Source: Planctomycetota bacterium (GTDB lineage: Bacteria > Planctomycetota > Planctomycetia > Planctomycetales > Planctomycetaceae). Taken from it: a stretch of 54,758 nt of DNA. A program made the position numbers and the translations under genes. Below, piece by piece: positions 32,884 through 41,877 of this stretch (its first letter is position 1; each line of letters begins with the position of its first letter). Where the stretch lies: positions 1-54,758 of the forward strand of contig JAFEBS010000083.1 in NCBI GenBank assembly GCA_018242525.1, read 5' to 3'. The notes beneath the pieces are model-generated. The model was not told the origin of the DNA. It searched no databases and saw nothing but the letters and a program-made list of their open reading frames with translations.

Positions 32884-35133
32884 ATGCTGCATCTGATCCG
32901 CGGACTGACGTCGATCGCCCTTCTGAGCGTGGTTGCAACGGCGCTGGCACAAGATCAGGCCATCGACAGACCTGCTGACGCGACCGCAACGAGCAATGCC
33001 GATGCGGGGATGGACAAGTCCGTTGAAGAACTGGCGGCGATTGCGAAGAAATCGGTGGTCGTGGTGACATTTCGCGGCCGGGATGGGGAACGTCAGGGAT
33101 TGGGATCCGGGGTCATTGTCGACTCGAATGGACTCATCGCGACCAACCTGCATGTGATCGGTGAAGCTCGTCCGATCAGCGTGGAGTTGCAGGATGGACG
33201 CAAATTCGACGTGACGGCCATCGAAGCGACTGAACGGTCCCATGATCTGGCGGTGTTGCGGATCGATGCCAATGGACTTCCCGCTTTGCCGCTGGGGAAT
33301 TCCGATGAACTGCAGGATGGGCAGGCGGTCATGGCGATCGGGAACCCGGTTGGGCTGGAACGGAGCGTCGTCAGTGGTGTTCTTTCCGGGCGCCGCGAAA
33401 TGGACGGCGTGACCATGCTGCAGATCGCGATCCCGATCGAACGGGGCAACAGCGGCGGCCCGCTGCTCGATCTGCGCGGACGAATCCATGGATTTCTGAC
33501 GCTGAAGTCGCTGAAGACAAACAATCTCGGATTTGCGATGCCGGTGAATGCCTTAAAGCCATTGCTGAAGAAACCGAATCCGGTTCCGATGAGTCGCTGG
33601 CTGACGATTGGCGTGCTGGATCCTGAAGACTGGACGGTCCTGCCGGGCGGTCGATGGCGTCAGCGGGCGGGGCGGGTGCTGGTGGATGGCCGGGGTGGAG
33701 GATTTGGAGGGCGGGCTCTGTGCCTGTCGACGATGGAGGTTCCTGAAGTCCCTTTTGAAGTGGCCGTCGAAGTGAAATTCGAACCGGATGAAGGAGCCGC
33801 CGGGTTGGTCTTTCACGCCGACGGCGGGGACAGGCATTACGGTTTCTACCCCAGCAGTGGCAGCGTTCGTCTGTCCCGATTTGATGGTCCCGACGTCTAC
33901 TCATGGAAGGTCATGCGTGAGTTGCGGACGGCATCGCTGAACAAATCGGGCTGGAACTGGCTGAAAGTTCGCGTCGAAAAGGATCGATTCCAGTGCTTCA
34001 TCAATGATGAAATGGTGATCGAGGAATCAGATGGAGAATACACCCGGGGGCGCGTGGGGCTGTGCAAGTTCCGCCAGACAGAAGCAGAATTCAAAGGGTT
34101 TCATGTGGCCGCGTCGATTACGCGACCGCGGGCGACTCCAGAGTTGACCGATCGGGTCACGAAGGTCGTGGACGGGTTGGTCGGTGATGGACCGCTGACA
34201 GCAGCGGCCGAGTCATTGATCAAGGATGGCGAAGCCGGGATTACGTTGTTGGAAGAACAGGCCGTGAAGCTGGAACTGCAGGCGGCGCGAGTTCGCAAAC
34301 TCGCTGCCGGGTTGCAGACGAAACAGACGCTGGACGAATTTGAAAAGACGATTCACGCCAAGGGAGCGTTTGATCTGTTGCGGGCCGGATTGCTGATTTC
34401 TCGGCTGGATAATCCGGAACTTGAACTGGACGCCTACGTCAAGGAAGTGGAACGGCATGCCCGACGGGCTCAATCGGGTTTGCCTCAGGACGCTACGGAA
34501 GCCGCGAAGTTCACCGCCCTCAATACGTACTTGTTTGAAGAACAGGGTTTTCACGGCAGCCGCACCGATTACGACAATCGGTCCAACAGCTATCTGAACG
34601 AAGTGCTCGACGATCGCGAAGGGTTGCCGATAACGCTGTCCGTCCTGTACATCGAAATCGCCCGCAAGATGGGGTTGAACGTCGTCGGCGTCGGGCTGCC
34701 GCGTCATTTCATTGTTCGTCACGAACCGAAGGACGGGGAACCGCAACTGGTCGACGTGTTCGAACGCGGCCGGCTGATGTCGAAGGACGATGCCCGCAAG
34801 AAGTTCGAAGCGCTGTCCGATGACCGCTGGGACGATTCGTACCTGGATGCTTCACCGCCGCAGGCCATCCTGGAACGGATGCTCCGCAACCTGTTGAACT
34901 CGGCGGCCCAGGTTGAAGACTCGGAACGGATGCTGCGGTATGTGGAAGCGGTGCTGGTGATCAACTCGGAATCGGGACGTGAACGCTTCTTCCGGGCGGC
35001 CCTGTGCTATCGGACTCAGCGTTGGGACCAGGCCCGGACCGACGTGGAATGGTTGCGTCGCAACGAATCCAACATCAGTGAACAGGCGATCGAAGACCTG
35101 GCCCGGGCGATTGAACGGGACGCGCCGAAGTGA
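32884..35133 (+). CDS. secreted trypsin-like protease with LamG-like and SirB1-type domains
   Basis: 749 residues from the ATG at 32884, which starts a signal peptide ending VATALA (about residue 22). Residues 45-245 form an HtrA/DegP-like protease with catalytic H90 (TNLHVIG), D121 (SHDLAVLR) and S190 (RGNSGGPLL). No PDZ domain follows. A LamG/DUF1080-like beta-sandwich spans about 255-410 (HYGFYPSSGSVRL, NWLKVRVEKDRFQCFIND). Then comes a helical linker. A SirB1/transglutaminase-core-2 domain lies at about 530-660 (YDNRSNSYLNEVLDDREGLPITLSVLYIEIA, given here as family description; see GVGLPRHFIVRH), followed by TPR-like helices. The combination of domains is unusual. It probably acts in the periplasm on envelope proteins. 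Confidence 0.82.
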   Translation: MLHLIRGLTSIALLSVVATALAQDQAIDRPADATATSNADAGMDKSVEELAAIAKKSVVVVTFRGRDGERQGLGSGVIVDSNGLIATNLHVIGEARPISVELQDGRKFDVTAIEATERSHDLAVLRIDANGLPALPLGNSDELQDGQAVMAIGNPVGLERSVVSGVLSGRREMDGVTMLQIAIPIERGNSGGPLLDLRGRIHGFLTLKSLKTNNLGFAMPVNALKPLLKKPNPVPMSRWLTIGVLDPEDWTVLPGGRWRQRAGRVLVDGRGGGFGGRALCLSTMEVPEVPFEVAVEVKFEPDEGAAGLVFHADGGDRHYGFYPSSGSVRLSRFDGPDVYSWKVMRELRTASLNKSGWNWLKVRVEKDRFQCFINDEMVIEESDGEYTRGRVGLCKFRQTEAEFKGFHVAASITRPRATPELTDRVTKVVDGLVGDGPLTAAAESLIKDGEAGITLLEEQAVKLELQAARVRKLAAGLQTKQTLDEFEKTIHAKGAFDLLRAGLLISRLDNPELELDAYVKEVERHARRAQSGLPQDATEAAKFTALNTYLFEEQGFHGSRTDYDNRSNSYLNEVLDDREGLPITLSVLYIEIARKMGLNVVGVGLPRHFIVRHEPKDGEPQLVDVFERGRLMSKDDARKKFEALSDDRWDDSYLDASPPQAILERMLRNLLNSAAQVEDSERMLRYVEAVLVINSESGRERFFRAALCYRTQRWDQARTDVEWLRRNESNISEQAIEDLARAIERDAPK

Positions 35134-35165
35134 CTGAAATCTCGATCGAATTGCGTGAACCCGGG

Positions 35166-35246
35166 ACACTCGCCCGACGCGCGAGGGAGGAATGATCGTA
35201 TGGGACACGCATCGATTTATCCCTCGCTCGCGCGTCGGGCGAGTGT
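35166..35246. repeat. palindromic repeat, CGCGCGTCGGGC family (full copy)
   Basis: 20-bp arms at 35166-35185 and 35227-35246 (ACACTCGCCCGACGCGCGAG and complement) form a long hairpin between the protease and rhomboid genes. Confidence 0.85.
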
Positions 35247-35295
35247 GTTGAAGCTTCTGCGATTCCGTTCCAACATTCTGCAATGATTTTTTAGG

Positions 35296-36195
35296 ATGGA
35301 AACTGTGCGACAGATTGGAACGATCGACGATCTTGAGCAGGCGACTCGGTTCAAGAAGTATCTGATATCTGAGGGGATTTCGTGTACGGTCAATCCGTCG
35401 GAATCGGGGCAGGCGGTCTGGGTCCACGAAGAGGACCAGCTTGATCGAGCGCGCGATGAATTGTCGCGATTCAAGTCAGAGCCGGACCATGTTCGGTACC
35501 AGGCCGTTCGTCCGCAGGCCGCCAGGGTGAGCGTGGCGGAACTGCAAAAACTGACCCCCAAAAACAGGCGTCGCACGGTGGATCTGCGTGAACGCTGGAG
35601 CAGTCCAACCATCGATCACTGCCCCGTCTGCTTCGGATTGATGGGGCTGATGGTTGTCGTCGCGTTGCTCACCGGTCTGGACCCGCGCCAGCACCCAGAC
35701 TTTTCAGAACGGATGTTTTTTTCCTCGGATGGATCACTGAATGAGATTGCGTCCGGGGAGGTCTGGCGGCTGGTGACTCCGATTCTTTTGCACTTTGGGA
35801 TTCTGCACTTCCTGTTCAATCTGCTGATGCTGCGCGACCTGGGGTTGTTGATTGAATATCGCATGGGGTCACTGAAGTTTGTCGGGATGGTCCTGGTCCT
35901 GGCCGCGACGTCGAACTTCGCACAATTCGCCCTGTATGGCGGTGCGTTTGGCGGCATGTCCGGGGTGATCTACGGCCTGTTTGGATTCTTGTGGATTCGC
36001 AGCAAACTGGATCCCGAGGATGGATTCTGGATCCATCCGTCCTCGGTCACTTACATTTTGGGATGGTACGTCCTGTGCATGCTGGGGATCATCCCCCATG
36101 TTGCCAACGGAGCGCACACGGGCGGACTGGTCGTCGGGGCTGCCATGGGGGCGTTCAAGCCCATGTGGACGTCGCTGACCGGGCGAAAACACTAG
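35296..36195 (+). CDS. rhomboid-family intramembrane serine protease
   Basis: 299 residues. A cytoplasmic N-terminal domain (about 1-65, ISCTVNPSESGQAVWVHEED) resembles the regulatory head of GlpG-type rhomboids. Six membrane helices follow from about residue 110. The catalytic pair is S222 in GGMSGVIYG and H274 in NGAHTGGLVVG. H171 and N175 (HFLFN) supply the usual oxyanion-site residues. It should cleave single-pass membrane proteins. The gene lies 162 bp downstream of the secreted protease, separated by a palindrome. The ATG at 35296 is used; GTG at 35305 has a slightly better ribosome spacing. Confidence 0.9.
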   Translation: METVRQIGTIDDLEQATRFKKYLISEGISCTVNPSESGQAVWVHEEDQLDRARDELSRFKSEPDHVRYQAVRPQAARVSVAELQKLTPKNRRRTVDLRERWSSPTIDHCPVCFGLMGLMVVVALLTGLDPRQHPDFSERMFFSSDGSLNEIASGEVWRLVTPILLHFGILHFLFNLLMLRDLGLLIEYRMGSLKFVGMVLVLAATSNFAQFALYGGAFGGMSGVIYGLFGFLWIRSKLDPEDGFWIHPSSVTYILGWYVLCMLGIIPHVANGAHTGGLVVGAAMGAFKPMWTSLTGRKH

Positions 36196-36231
36196 CCCGA
36201 CGCGCGCGTTTTGAAGTTGCGCATTTTTTCA

Positions 36232-36260
36232 TCGTTCCCAAGCGGGAGCTTGGGAACGAG
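36232..36260. repeat. GTTCCCAAGC palindrome
   Basis: CGTTCCCAAGC and GCTTGGGAACG are adjacent inverted arms at 36233-36259. This is a short member of the family seen at 31.4, 31.6 and 54.7 kb. Just upstream (36190-36216) lies a fragment of the CGCGCGTCGGGC family. Confidence 0.7.
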
Positions 36261-36302
36261 AAAGTGTTGGCGTGTTGATTGGAAGCCGGTCGTTTAGTGT
36301 CA

Positions 36303-36803
36303 TCACGCCACCCCTGCCAGTTTCAATACGGCCTGCCATTCGGCTTCTGTCACGGGCTGAATGGAGAGCCGCATGCCGCGTTTCATCACCAGCATGCCCG
36401 AAGTGACGGGATCCTGCTGCAGTTGTTCGCGCGTGACCGGTTCGGCAAATTTCTGGACCAGTTTGACATCCACCATGTACCAGCGTGGATTGTCCGGATC
36501 ACTCGCCGGGTCATGGTATTTACTGGCAGGATCAAACGCCGTGTGGTCGGGGTATCCGGCGCGGACGACGTCCATCGTGCCGAAGATGCCCAAAGGTTCC
36601 TCGCGGCTGTGATAAAACAGAACGTGATCGCCAACGCTGACCTGATCTCGAAGATAATTGCGAGCCTGGTAGTTTCGCACGCCGTCCCAGGGAGCCGTTT
36701 TGCGAGGTGCCCGATCCAGGGTCTCGATCCCAAATGCGGATGGTTCGGATTTGAAGAGCCAATATCGGCACGCAGTTGCGGCCGGAGCAGCGGATTTCTT
36801 CAT
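36303..36803 (-). CDS. EVE domain protein
   Basis: 166 residues from the ATG at 36803; the frame is open further upstream without a better start. YWLFKSEPSAFGIETL at the N-terminus, WDGVRNYQARNYLRDQVSVGD and VLFYHSREEPLGIFGTMDV are the hallmark blocks of EVE domains. The C-terminal half completes the ~150-residue PUA-like fold. EVE domains bind modified bases in DNA or RNA and are found alone in many bacteria. There is no partner nuclease or restriction gene beside it, so the role is probably housekeeping or unknown. Confidence 0.9.
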   Translation of the reverse strand: MKKSAAPAATACRYWLFKSEPSAFGIETLDRAPRKTAPWDGVRNYQARNYLRDQVSVGDHVLFYHSREEPLGIFGTMDVVRAGYPDHTAFDPASKYHDPASDPDNPRWYMVDVKLVQKFAEPVTREQLQQDPVTSGMLVMKRGMRLSIQPVTEAEWQAVLKLAGVA

Positions 36804-36865
36804 CGGACGCAGACCTTCGCCGGGGGAAAGTGAATCAGTTTCGGGAATCGTAACAAAACACGGCA

Positions 36866-36979
36866 TTACTCAACACGTTTCCACGCCCAGTGCCCAGGGC
36901 CAACGTATTTTTCAATTTGGGGTGCCACGGACTTGCCGTCTTCGGAAAGGCCGTGCGACTGCTCAATCAGCACGGGCAT
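36866..36979 (-). pseudogene. short coding remnant related to the 1.9-kb element
   Basis: A 37-codon frame ends in HWAWKRVE and contains SHGLSEDGKSVAPQIEK. The element at 1.85-1.97 kb, read on its minus strand, encodes a similar SHGLPEDCKAVPPQFEK. Upstream in frame lies RRGDLSRDGRLE, reminiscent of an FG-GAP/VCBS calcium loop. It looks like the remains of a gene end that has become a dispersed repeat. Expression is unlikely. Confidence 0.4.
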
Positions 36980-37148
36980 TTCAAGACGTCCATCCCGTGA
37001 GAGGTCACCCCGGCGTAAAAAGGACTGGATCCAGGGACCGACATTGCCCCCGGGCGCACGTCGCGGTTAAGATTCCGCGACTGCAGGGTGGCCGAAGGAT
37101 CCGGCTGGCACCTGTGTGATCAATTTGGAACTCAATCACGGATGTATC

Positions 37149-40100
37149 ATGCCAGATTCCAACTTGCGGATGTTGGTGGTTCGGCGCTTGTGGATCGTCG
37201 GACTGGCACTCGTTCTCGGAGCTCGCCTGGAGGCCGCCGAGGAACTGGGGGTGAAGGTTCCCGATGGCTTTGAAGTCGTCGAGTTCGCTGGCGATGACCT
37301 GGCACACGATATCTATTCCATGACAATTGATTCGCAGGGACGCGTGGTTGTCGCCGGGGCCGGATACGTCAAAATCCTGATCGACAAGAATGGGGACGGA
37401 ACGGCGGATGAAGCGAAGCTGTTTTCCAACCTGCCGAAGAACGGTGCCCAGGGGATGTATTTCCTGGGTCGAAACCTGATCTGCCTGGGGGATGGCGGGC
37501 TGCTGCGGTTTCGGGATGCCGATGGAGATGACCGCGCGGATGGGCCGCCGGATGTGTTTCTGCGGACGAAAACGGGCGGTGAGCATGATGTTCATTCGAT
37601 TCAATTGGGGCCGGATGGCTGGTGGTACGTCATTGCCGGCAACAATGCGGGGATTGACGAACGGTACATCACTTTGCCCCAATCGCCGATCAAGCAACCT
37701 CGCGCGGGGGTCCTGTTTCGGTTGAAGCCCGATTTGTCCGCCGCGGAAGTCCTCGCCCACGGTTTGCGCAACGCGTACGACTTCGCCTTCAATCCGCAGG
37801 GGGACCTGTTCACCTATGACAGCGATGAAGAGCGTGAAGTTTCCCTGCCGTGGTACCGGCCAACGCGGGTGTTCCAGGTGTTGCCGGGAGCGGATCATGG
37901 CTGGGTCAGCAAGAGCTGGATGCGTCCGGACGTCACATTCGACATGCCGCCGCTGATCGCTTCGTTTGGACGCGGTTCGCCGACCGGTGTCGTCTGTTAT
38001 CGCCACACTCAATTTCCGCAGAAGTATCGGGGAGCCCTGCTTGGACTCGACTGGAGCTACGGGCGAGTTCATGTGTTGCCACTGCAGGGAGCGGGTGAAA
38101 CTTGGAAGACCATTCCGGAATTGTTCATGTCGGCAGTCGGGCAGCACGGGTTTGCACCGACCGACGCGGATGTCGGCCCGGACGGTTCGTTGTATGTCAG
38201 TGTCGGCGGACGTGGAACACGCGGTGCCGTGTACCGGATCCGATACACGGGAAAAGCGGACGCTGAAGAGAAAACGAGCCCAAAGACATTGCTGACGGAA
38301 GGGCCCGAGTTGGAGGCGGTCTTGAAGGCCCCTCAGCCCCTGAGCAGTTGGTCGCGAGCCCAATGGCTGCCGACGGCAAAAACGCTGGGAGCGTCCGCAT
38401 TTCAAATGGCGGCGCTGACCGAAACCGGTGCGGTGTCGGACCGCATTCGGGCAATTGAAGTTTTGACGGAATTGTTCGGCGGCGTGGATGAGCAGTCCGT
38501 GTCCGTCCTGGCCAAGTCGTCATCCCCTGAAGTGCGCGCCCGGGCCATCTGGTCGTACGGCCGCATTGCTCGCGAGAAATACGATGCGCAGATCCTGAAG
38601 CTCTATCTGGATGACCCGCATCCACTTGTCCGGCGAGCTGCGTTGGAAACGTGTCTGTGCGTGGCTCCAAACGCCGTGGACTGGCTCAAGTTGCTGGGCA
38701 GCCTCGCTCGTAACCTGGGGTGCGCCGAGCGATACAACCGCGGGCTGGCTTCACAAGTGGTGTCTCGCCTGGACGAATCGCTGCTGCCGATCATTTCCAG
38801 CGACGCCACCAAGGTAGGCGGCCGGGCTGTCGTCAGCTACGCGTTTGGGTGGTTGAATCGTCCAAAACTGGATGCCGCCCGCATCCAGGGGATCGTCCCC
38901 GGTTTAGCCGTCTCGGTCCTCAAGAACAAGAACTATGACACCGAAATGAAACGGGATGCGGTACGACTGCTGCAGATCGCTCTTGGTGATTTTGGACCGG
39001 CGACGGGGCATTTGCCGACATTCGATGGTTACGCCAGTCGCATCGACCTGGAACCGTACGAACGGGATCTGGATCCTTTGCGGACGGATCTGTCGGCCCT
39101 GTATCCGACGGGCGACATTCCCCTCGACCGCGAACTGTTGCGTCTGTTGGCCATGTTGACTTCGTTTAACGGAAAGCTGGTCGGTGCAATTACCGACCAG
39201 ATGACCGATGAGACCGATCCGATTGATGACATCCATCACCTGGCCGCGCTGTCACGTCTGCCGATGACGCATACCGTCAAACAACGCGATGCGATCGTGA
39301 AAACGCTGGTGCAACTGGATGCAAAAGTCGGTAAGCGGGGACTGCATCAGGACGCCAGTTGGAATGATCGAATCAAGGACATCTGGGTGACGCTGGCACT
39401 TGCAGACGATTACCTGGCTGCGGCGATTGTCAGTCATCCGTCATTTGGCCAGCCGGGGCACACCGTTTTCCTGAATCAGATGGCACCGGAACTGCTGCCG
39501 ATCGCACGTTCGGCCTTTGCCAGACAGATTTCGGCCAACGCGGACTATGCGTGGACGAATGAAGTGGTGTTTGCATTGGGTGATTCCACGGAACCAGCCC
39601 ATCGGATCCTGCTGCGATCTCAGTTTGACCGGTTTTCGGTTCGGGGGGCTGTCCTGGTGATCCTCAGTCGAGACCCCGAGCCGATCGACCGCGAACGGTT
39701 TGTGGCCGGACTGGAATGGTCCCAGTCCGAAGTTCAGGCAGCGTGCCTGTCGGCGTTGGAAAAACTGGGGCCAAGCGACAGCCCGGCGGAGCAACTGGCA
39801 TTGCTGAAGTCGCTGCGTCGACTTGGTTCGGACGAGCAGGAATATGTCCTGCGCGAAACCGTTGCCCGGTTACTCGAACGGAATACGAATCAAAAGATCC
39901 CCTTCGTGACGGGGAAAGAAGGCCATAAACCTCAGCCTGCGGCAGTCGCGGCCTGGACGGCATGGTGTCAAAAGAAATGGCCGCAAGAAGCGGCCGCGGA
40001 ACTGGGGGATTCCAGCGGGGAGCAGGCCAGGCTGCAGACGTTGTTGAAAGACGTTGACTGGACCAGTGGAAACGTCGTTCGTGGTGCCCAACTGTATGCG

Positions 40101-40499
40101 CGTCGCGCGTGTGTTCAATGTCATTCTGCCAGTGGTGCCCTGGGGCCCGACCTGGCCGGTGCCGCAAACCGGTTCTCGCGTGAAGACCTGTTCACGGCCA
40201 TTGCGATTCCGAGTCGCGATGTGTCCGCCCGGTATCAAACGACGATTGTGCAAACGAAGGACGGAAAAACGTATTCCGGCCTGGTGATCTACGAATCTGT
40301 CGACGGCTTCATCCTGCGCAATGGGACTGGCCAGACATTTCGCATCGAAACTCCACAGGTCGACGAAAAGCGAAAATCACCGATTTCGCTGATGCCGACG
40401 GGGTTGCTCAAGGATCTGACGCTGCAGGATTACGCCGACCTGTATGCCTACCTGCAGTCGCTGGCGGGCGGAGTCACGGCCACCACCAGGACGGATTGA
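37149..40499 (+). CDS. giant secreted haem-binding dehydrogenase-like protein (PVC type)
   Basis: 1116 residues from the ATG at 37149, followed by a signal peptide (VVRRLWIVGLALVLGARLEAA). Residues 40-400 form a beta-propeller like glucose/sorbosone dehydrogenases (ILIDKNGDGTADEAKLF, GLRNAYDFAFNPQGDLF, FAPTDADVGPDGSLYVS). A long helical HEAT-like region (about 420-960) follows. A c-type haem domain ends the protein, with C988-V-Q-C991-H992 and a downstream LMPTGLLKDLTLQDYADLYAY. This architecture is characteristic of Planctomycetota/Verrucomicrobiota. It probably oxidises sugars or alcohols in the periplasm. Substrate is unknown. Domains are complete, with no frame break. Confidence 0.9.
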   Translation: MPDSNLRMLVVRRLWIVGLALVLGARLEAAEELGVKVPDGFEVVEFAGDDLAHDIYSMTIDSQGRVVVAGAGYVKILIDKNGDGTADEAKLFSNLPKNGAQGMYFLGRNLICLGDGGLLRFRDADGDDRADGPPDVFLRTKTGGEHDVHSIQLGPDGWWYVIAGNNAGIDERYITLPQSPIKQPRAGVLFRLKPDLSAAEVLAHGLRNAYDFAFNPQGDLFTYDSDEEREVSLPWYRPTRVFQVLPGADHGWVSKSWMRPDVTFDMPPLIASFGRGSPTGVVCYRHTQFPQKYRGALLGLDWSYGRVHVLPLQGAGETWKTIPELFMSAVGQHGFAPTDADVGPDGSLYVSVGGRGTRGAVYRIRYTGKADAEEKTSPKTLLTEGPELEAVLKAPQPLSSWSRAQWLPTAKTLGASAFQMAALTETGAVSDRIRAIEVLTELFGGVDEQSVSVLAKSSSPEVRARAIWSYGRIAREKYDAQILKLYLDDPHPLVRRAALETCLCVAPNAVDWLKLLGSLARNLGCAERYNRGLASQVVSRLDESLLPIISSDATKVGGRAVVSYAFGWLNRPKLDAARIQGIVPGLAVSVLKNKNYDTEMKRDAVRLLQIALGDFGPATGHLPTFDGYASRIDLEPYERDLDPLRTDLSALYPTGDIPLDRELLRLLAMLTSFNGKLVGAITDQMTDETDPIDDIHHLAALSRLPMTHTVKQRDAIVKTLVQLDAKVGKRGLHQDASWNDRIKDIWVTLALADDYLAAAIVSHPSFGQPGHTVFLNQMAPELLPIARSAFARQISANADYAWTNEVVFALGDSTEPAHRILLRSQFDRFSVRGAVLVILSRDPEPIDRERFVAGLEWSQSEVQAACLSALEKLGPSDSPAEQLALLKSLRRLGSDEQEYVLRETVARLLERNTNQKIPFVTGKEGHKPQPAAVAAWTAWCQKKWPQEAAAELGDSSGEQARLQTLLKDVDWTSGNVVRGAQLYARRACVQCHSASGALGPDLAGAANRFSREDLFTAIAIPSRDVSARYQTTIVQTKDGKTYSGLVIYESVDGFILRNGTGQTFRIETPQVDEKRKSPISLMPTGLLKDLTLQDYADLYAYLQSLAGGVTATTRTD

Positions 40500-40551
40500 T
40501 CAAACATGCCGGCAGCGCCCTGACCACAACGGCCCGTTTTGCCACTACGAG

Positions 40552-41553
40552 ATGACCGCCATGCAGGAATGGTACTACCAGACGATGGGACAGGAACTGG
40601 GGCCATTCTCGGCAGCGGACCTGAAGGCCAGGGTCGACAGCGGACAGATCGAGCGCGACACGATGGTTCGCCGCGGGTTGGATGGCAAATGGCTGTTTGC
40701 GGAACGTGTCAAGGGCCTGTTGCCCGTTCCGCCGGTTGCCGAGCCACCTGTCACACCGTTGCCGGTCAAACCGAAGTCGTCCGCCACTGTCAGGGTGATG
40801 AACGATTCGGCAACTGTTCCAGTTCATGGGAGCGATCAAGCCACCAGGGGGGGCGGGAACGCTCCCGTACGTCCGGTGACGATTGCAATTTCGCTGGACA
40901 GCGAAGAAGACACGAGCGAGTCCAAACCACCATCGGTCGAGTTTTACGATTTCGTGGGTTTCCGCGAAGCCATCTCGCCAGTGTTGAATCACGCGGTACG
41001 GAAATACATGAGCGACCACAATCTGACGATGACGCAGACGAATCGTCGCGCTTTGGCCGCGTTCATCGCCCGGCCGGAACTGGCGAATGACCTGATGATT
41101 ACGACCATGGCCGTGCTGCCGCAACAGGTCAACGACAAATCGAACGCCGATCGCAGCAACCCGCTGAATGATCACGAACGAGCCGAAATGGCGACGTTTC
41201 GACTGACATTGTTCAACAGTTCGCAGACACCCGTGGATGTGATGCAGGGTGAATTCCTGCCGGAATTGGTCGAGGTTCGCACGTACGATGAAGTCGGAAC
41301 CAGGCCGATGCCGGTCATGGACCACAAGGGGCACCTTCCTGTCATCCTTGACGGTATCGTTGCGGGGACTCCCGTGCCGCTGACATTGAAGTTGACGATT
41401 CCACCGCTGTCGGCGGAAACGGTTGTTGTCTGGTTCCGGGGGACCAACAAGCCGAGCTTGACTCGCGTTCGCGGACAATTGCGTCTGGGCGAAAAGCACG
41501 ATGCCGCGTTAAGCGAGATCTTTACCATCATCATGCACGGCGATAGCCCGTAG
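40552..41553 (+). CDS. GYF_2 domain protein
   Basis: 333 residues from the ATG at 40552; ATG 40561 is equally possible. The first 55 residues form a GYF_2 domain (WYYQTMGQELGPFSAADLKA, then RRGLDGKWLFA), an interaction module common in planctomycetes. A Pro/Thr/Ser linker (about 60-125) leads to a C-terminal domain with no recognised family (EFYDFVGFREAISPVLNHAVR, and a beta-rich end with FRLTLFNSSQTPV). No membrane segment. It lies 52 bp after the giant haem protein on the same strand and may be co-transcribed. Confidence 0.8.
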   Translation: MTAMQEWYYQTMGQELGPFSAADLKARVDSGQIERDTMVRRGLDGKWLFAERVKGLLPVPPVAEPPVTPLPVKPKSSATVRVMNDSATVPVHGSDQATRGGGNAPVRPVTIAISLDSEEDTSESKPPSVEFYDFVGFREAISPVLNHAVRKYMSDHNLTMTQTNRRALAAFIARPELANDLMITTMAVLPQQVNDKSNADRSNPLNDHERAEMATFRLTLFNSSQTPVDVMQGEFLPELVEVRTYDEVGTRPMPVMDHKGHLPVILDGIVAGTPVPLTLKLTIPPLSAETVVVWFRGTNKPSLTRVRGQLRLGEKHDAALSEIFTIIMHGDSP

Positions 41554-41877
41554 ACATGTAACCCGAAGCGTCAGCGAGTGTGTCGTCAAGAAACGCCATC
41601 TATTCACTCCCTCGTTGACGCTTCGGGTTACTTTGTGAGCCGCACGGCGCTAGCAGCCCGTGGTAAAAGGGGTCTGACCCTCTCCGGGCAATCGATTCTC
41701 AAGGTGAATCGATTGCCCTCCAAAGGGTCAGACCCCTTTTACCACAGGCTGCTAGCCGCGGGTGCATTCTCACTCGTACCCGAAGAACCCGCGGCTAGCG
41801 CCGTGCGGCTCACAAAGTCAGTGCCATTGGGCAAGCGCCGGCTCGTAGCGCCTTGTCGCTCACTCGCCAGCTGACAC
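41554..41877. repeat. 324-bp spacer made of nested palindromic repeats
   Basis: From left to right: the GCGTCAGCGAG palindrome (41558-41631), a CCGCACGGCGCTAG unit, the GGGTCTGACCC palindrome (41650-41755), and an inverted CTAGCGCCGTGCGG unit (to 41826). The last two families are nested symmetrically. No gene is supported; reading frames here only translate the repeats. Confidence 0.8.
41650..41755. repeat. 106-bp palindromic repeat (GGGTCTGACCC family)
   Basis: The arms at 41650-41680 and 41725-41755 pair over 31 bp with one mismatch. The centre (GGGCAATCGATTC...GAATCGATTGCCC) pairs perfectly over 13 bp. This is the best-preserved copy in the window. Confidence 0.9.

Noticed and set aside
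41578..41874. Protein-coding gene in the 41.6-41.9 kb spacer
   Set aside because: The frame only translates three repeat families, giving peptides such as GLTLSGQ and SKGSDPF that recur wherever the repeat occurs.
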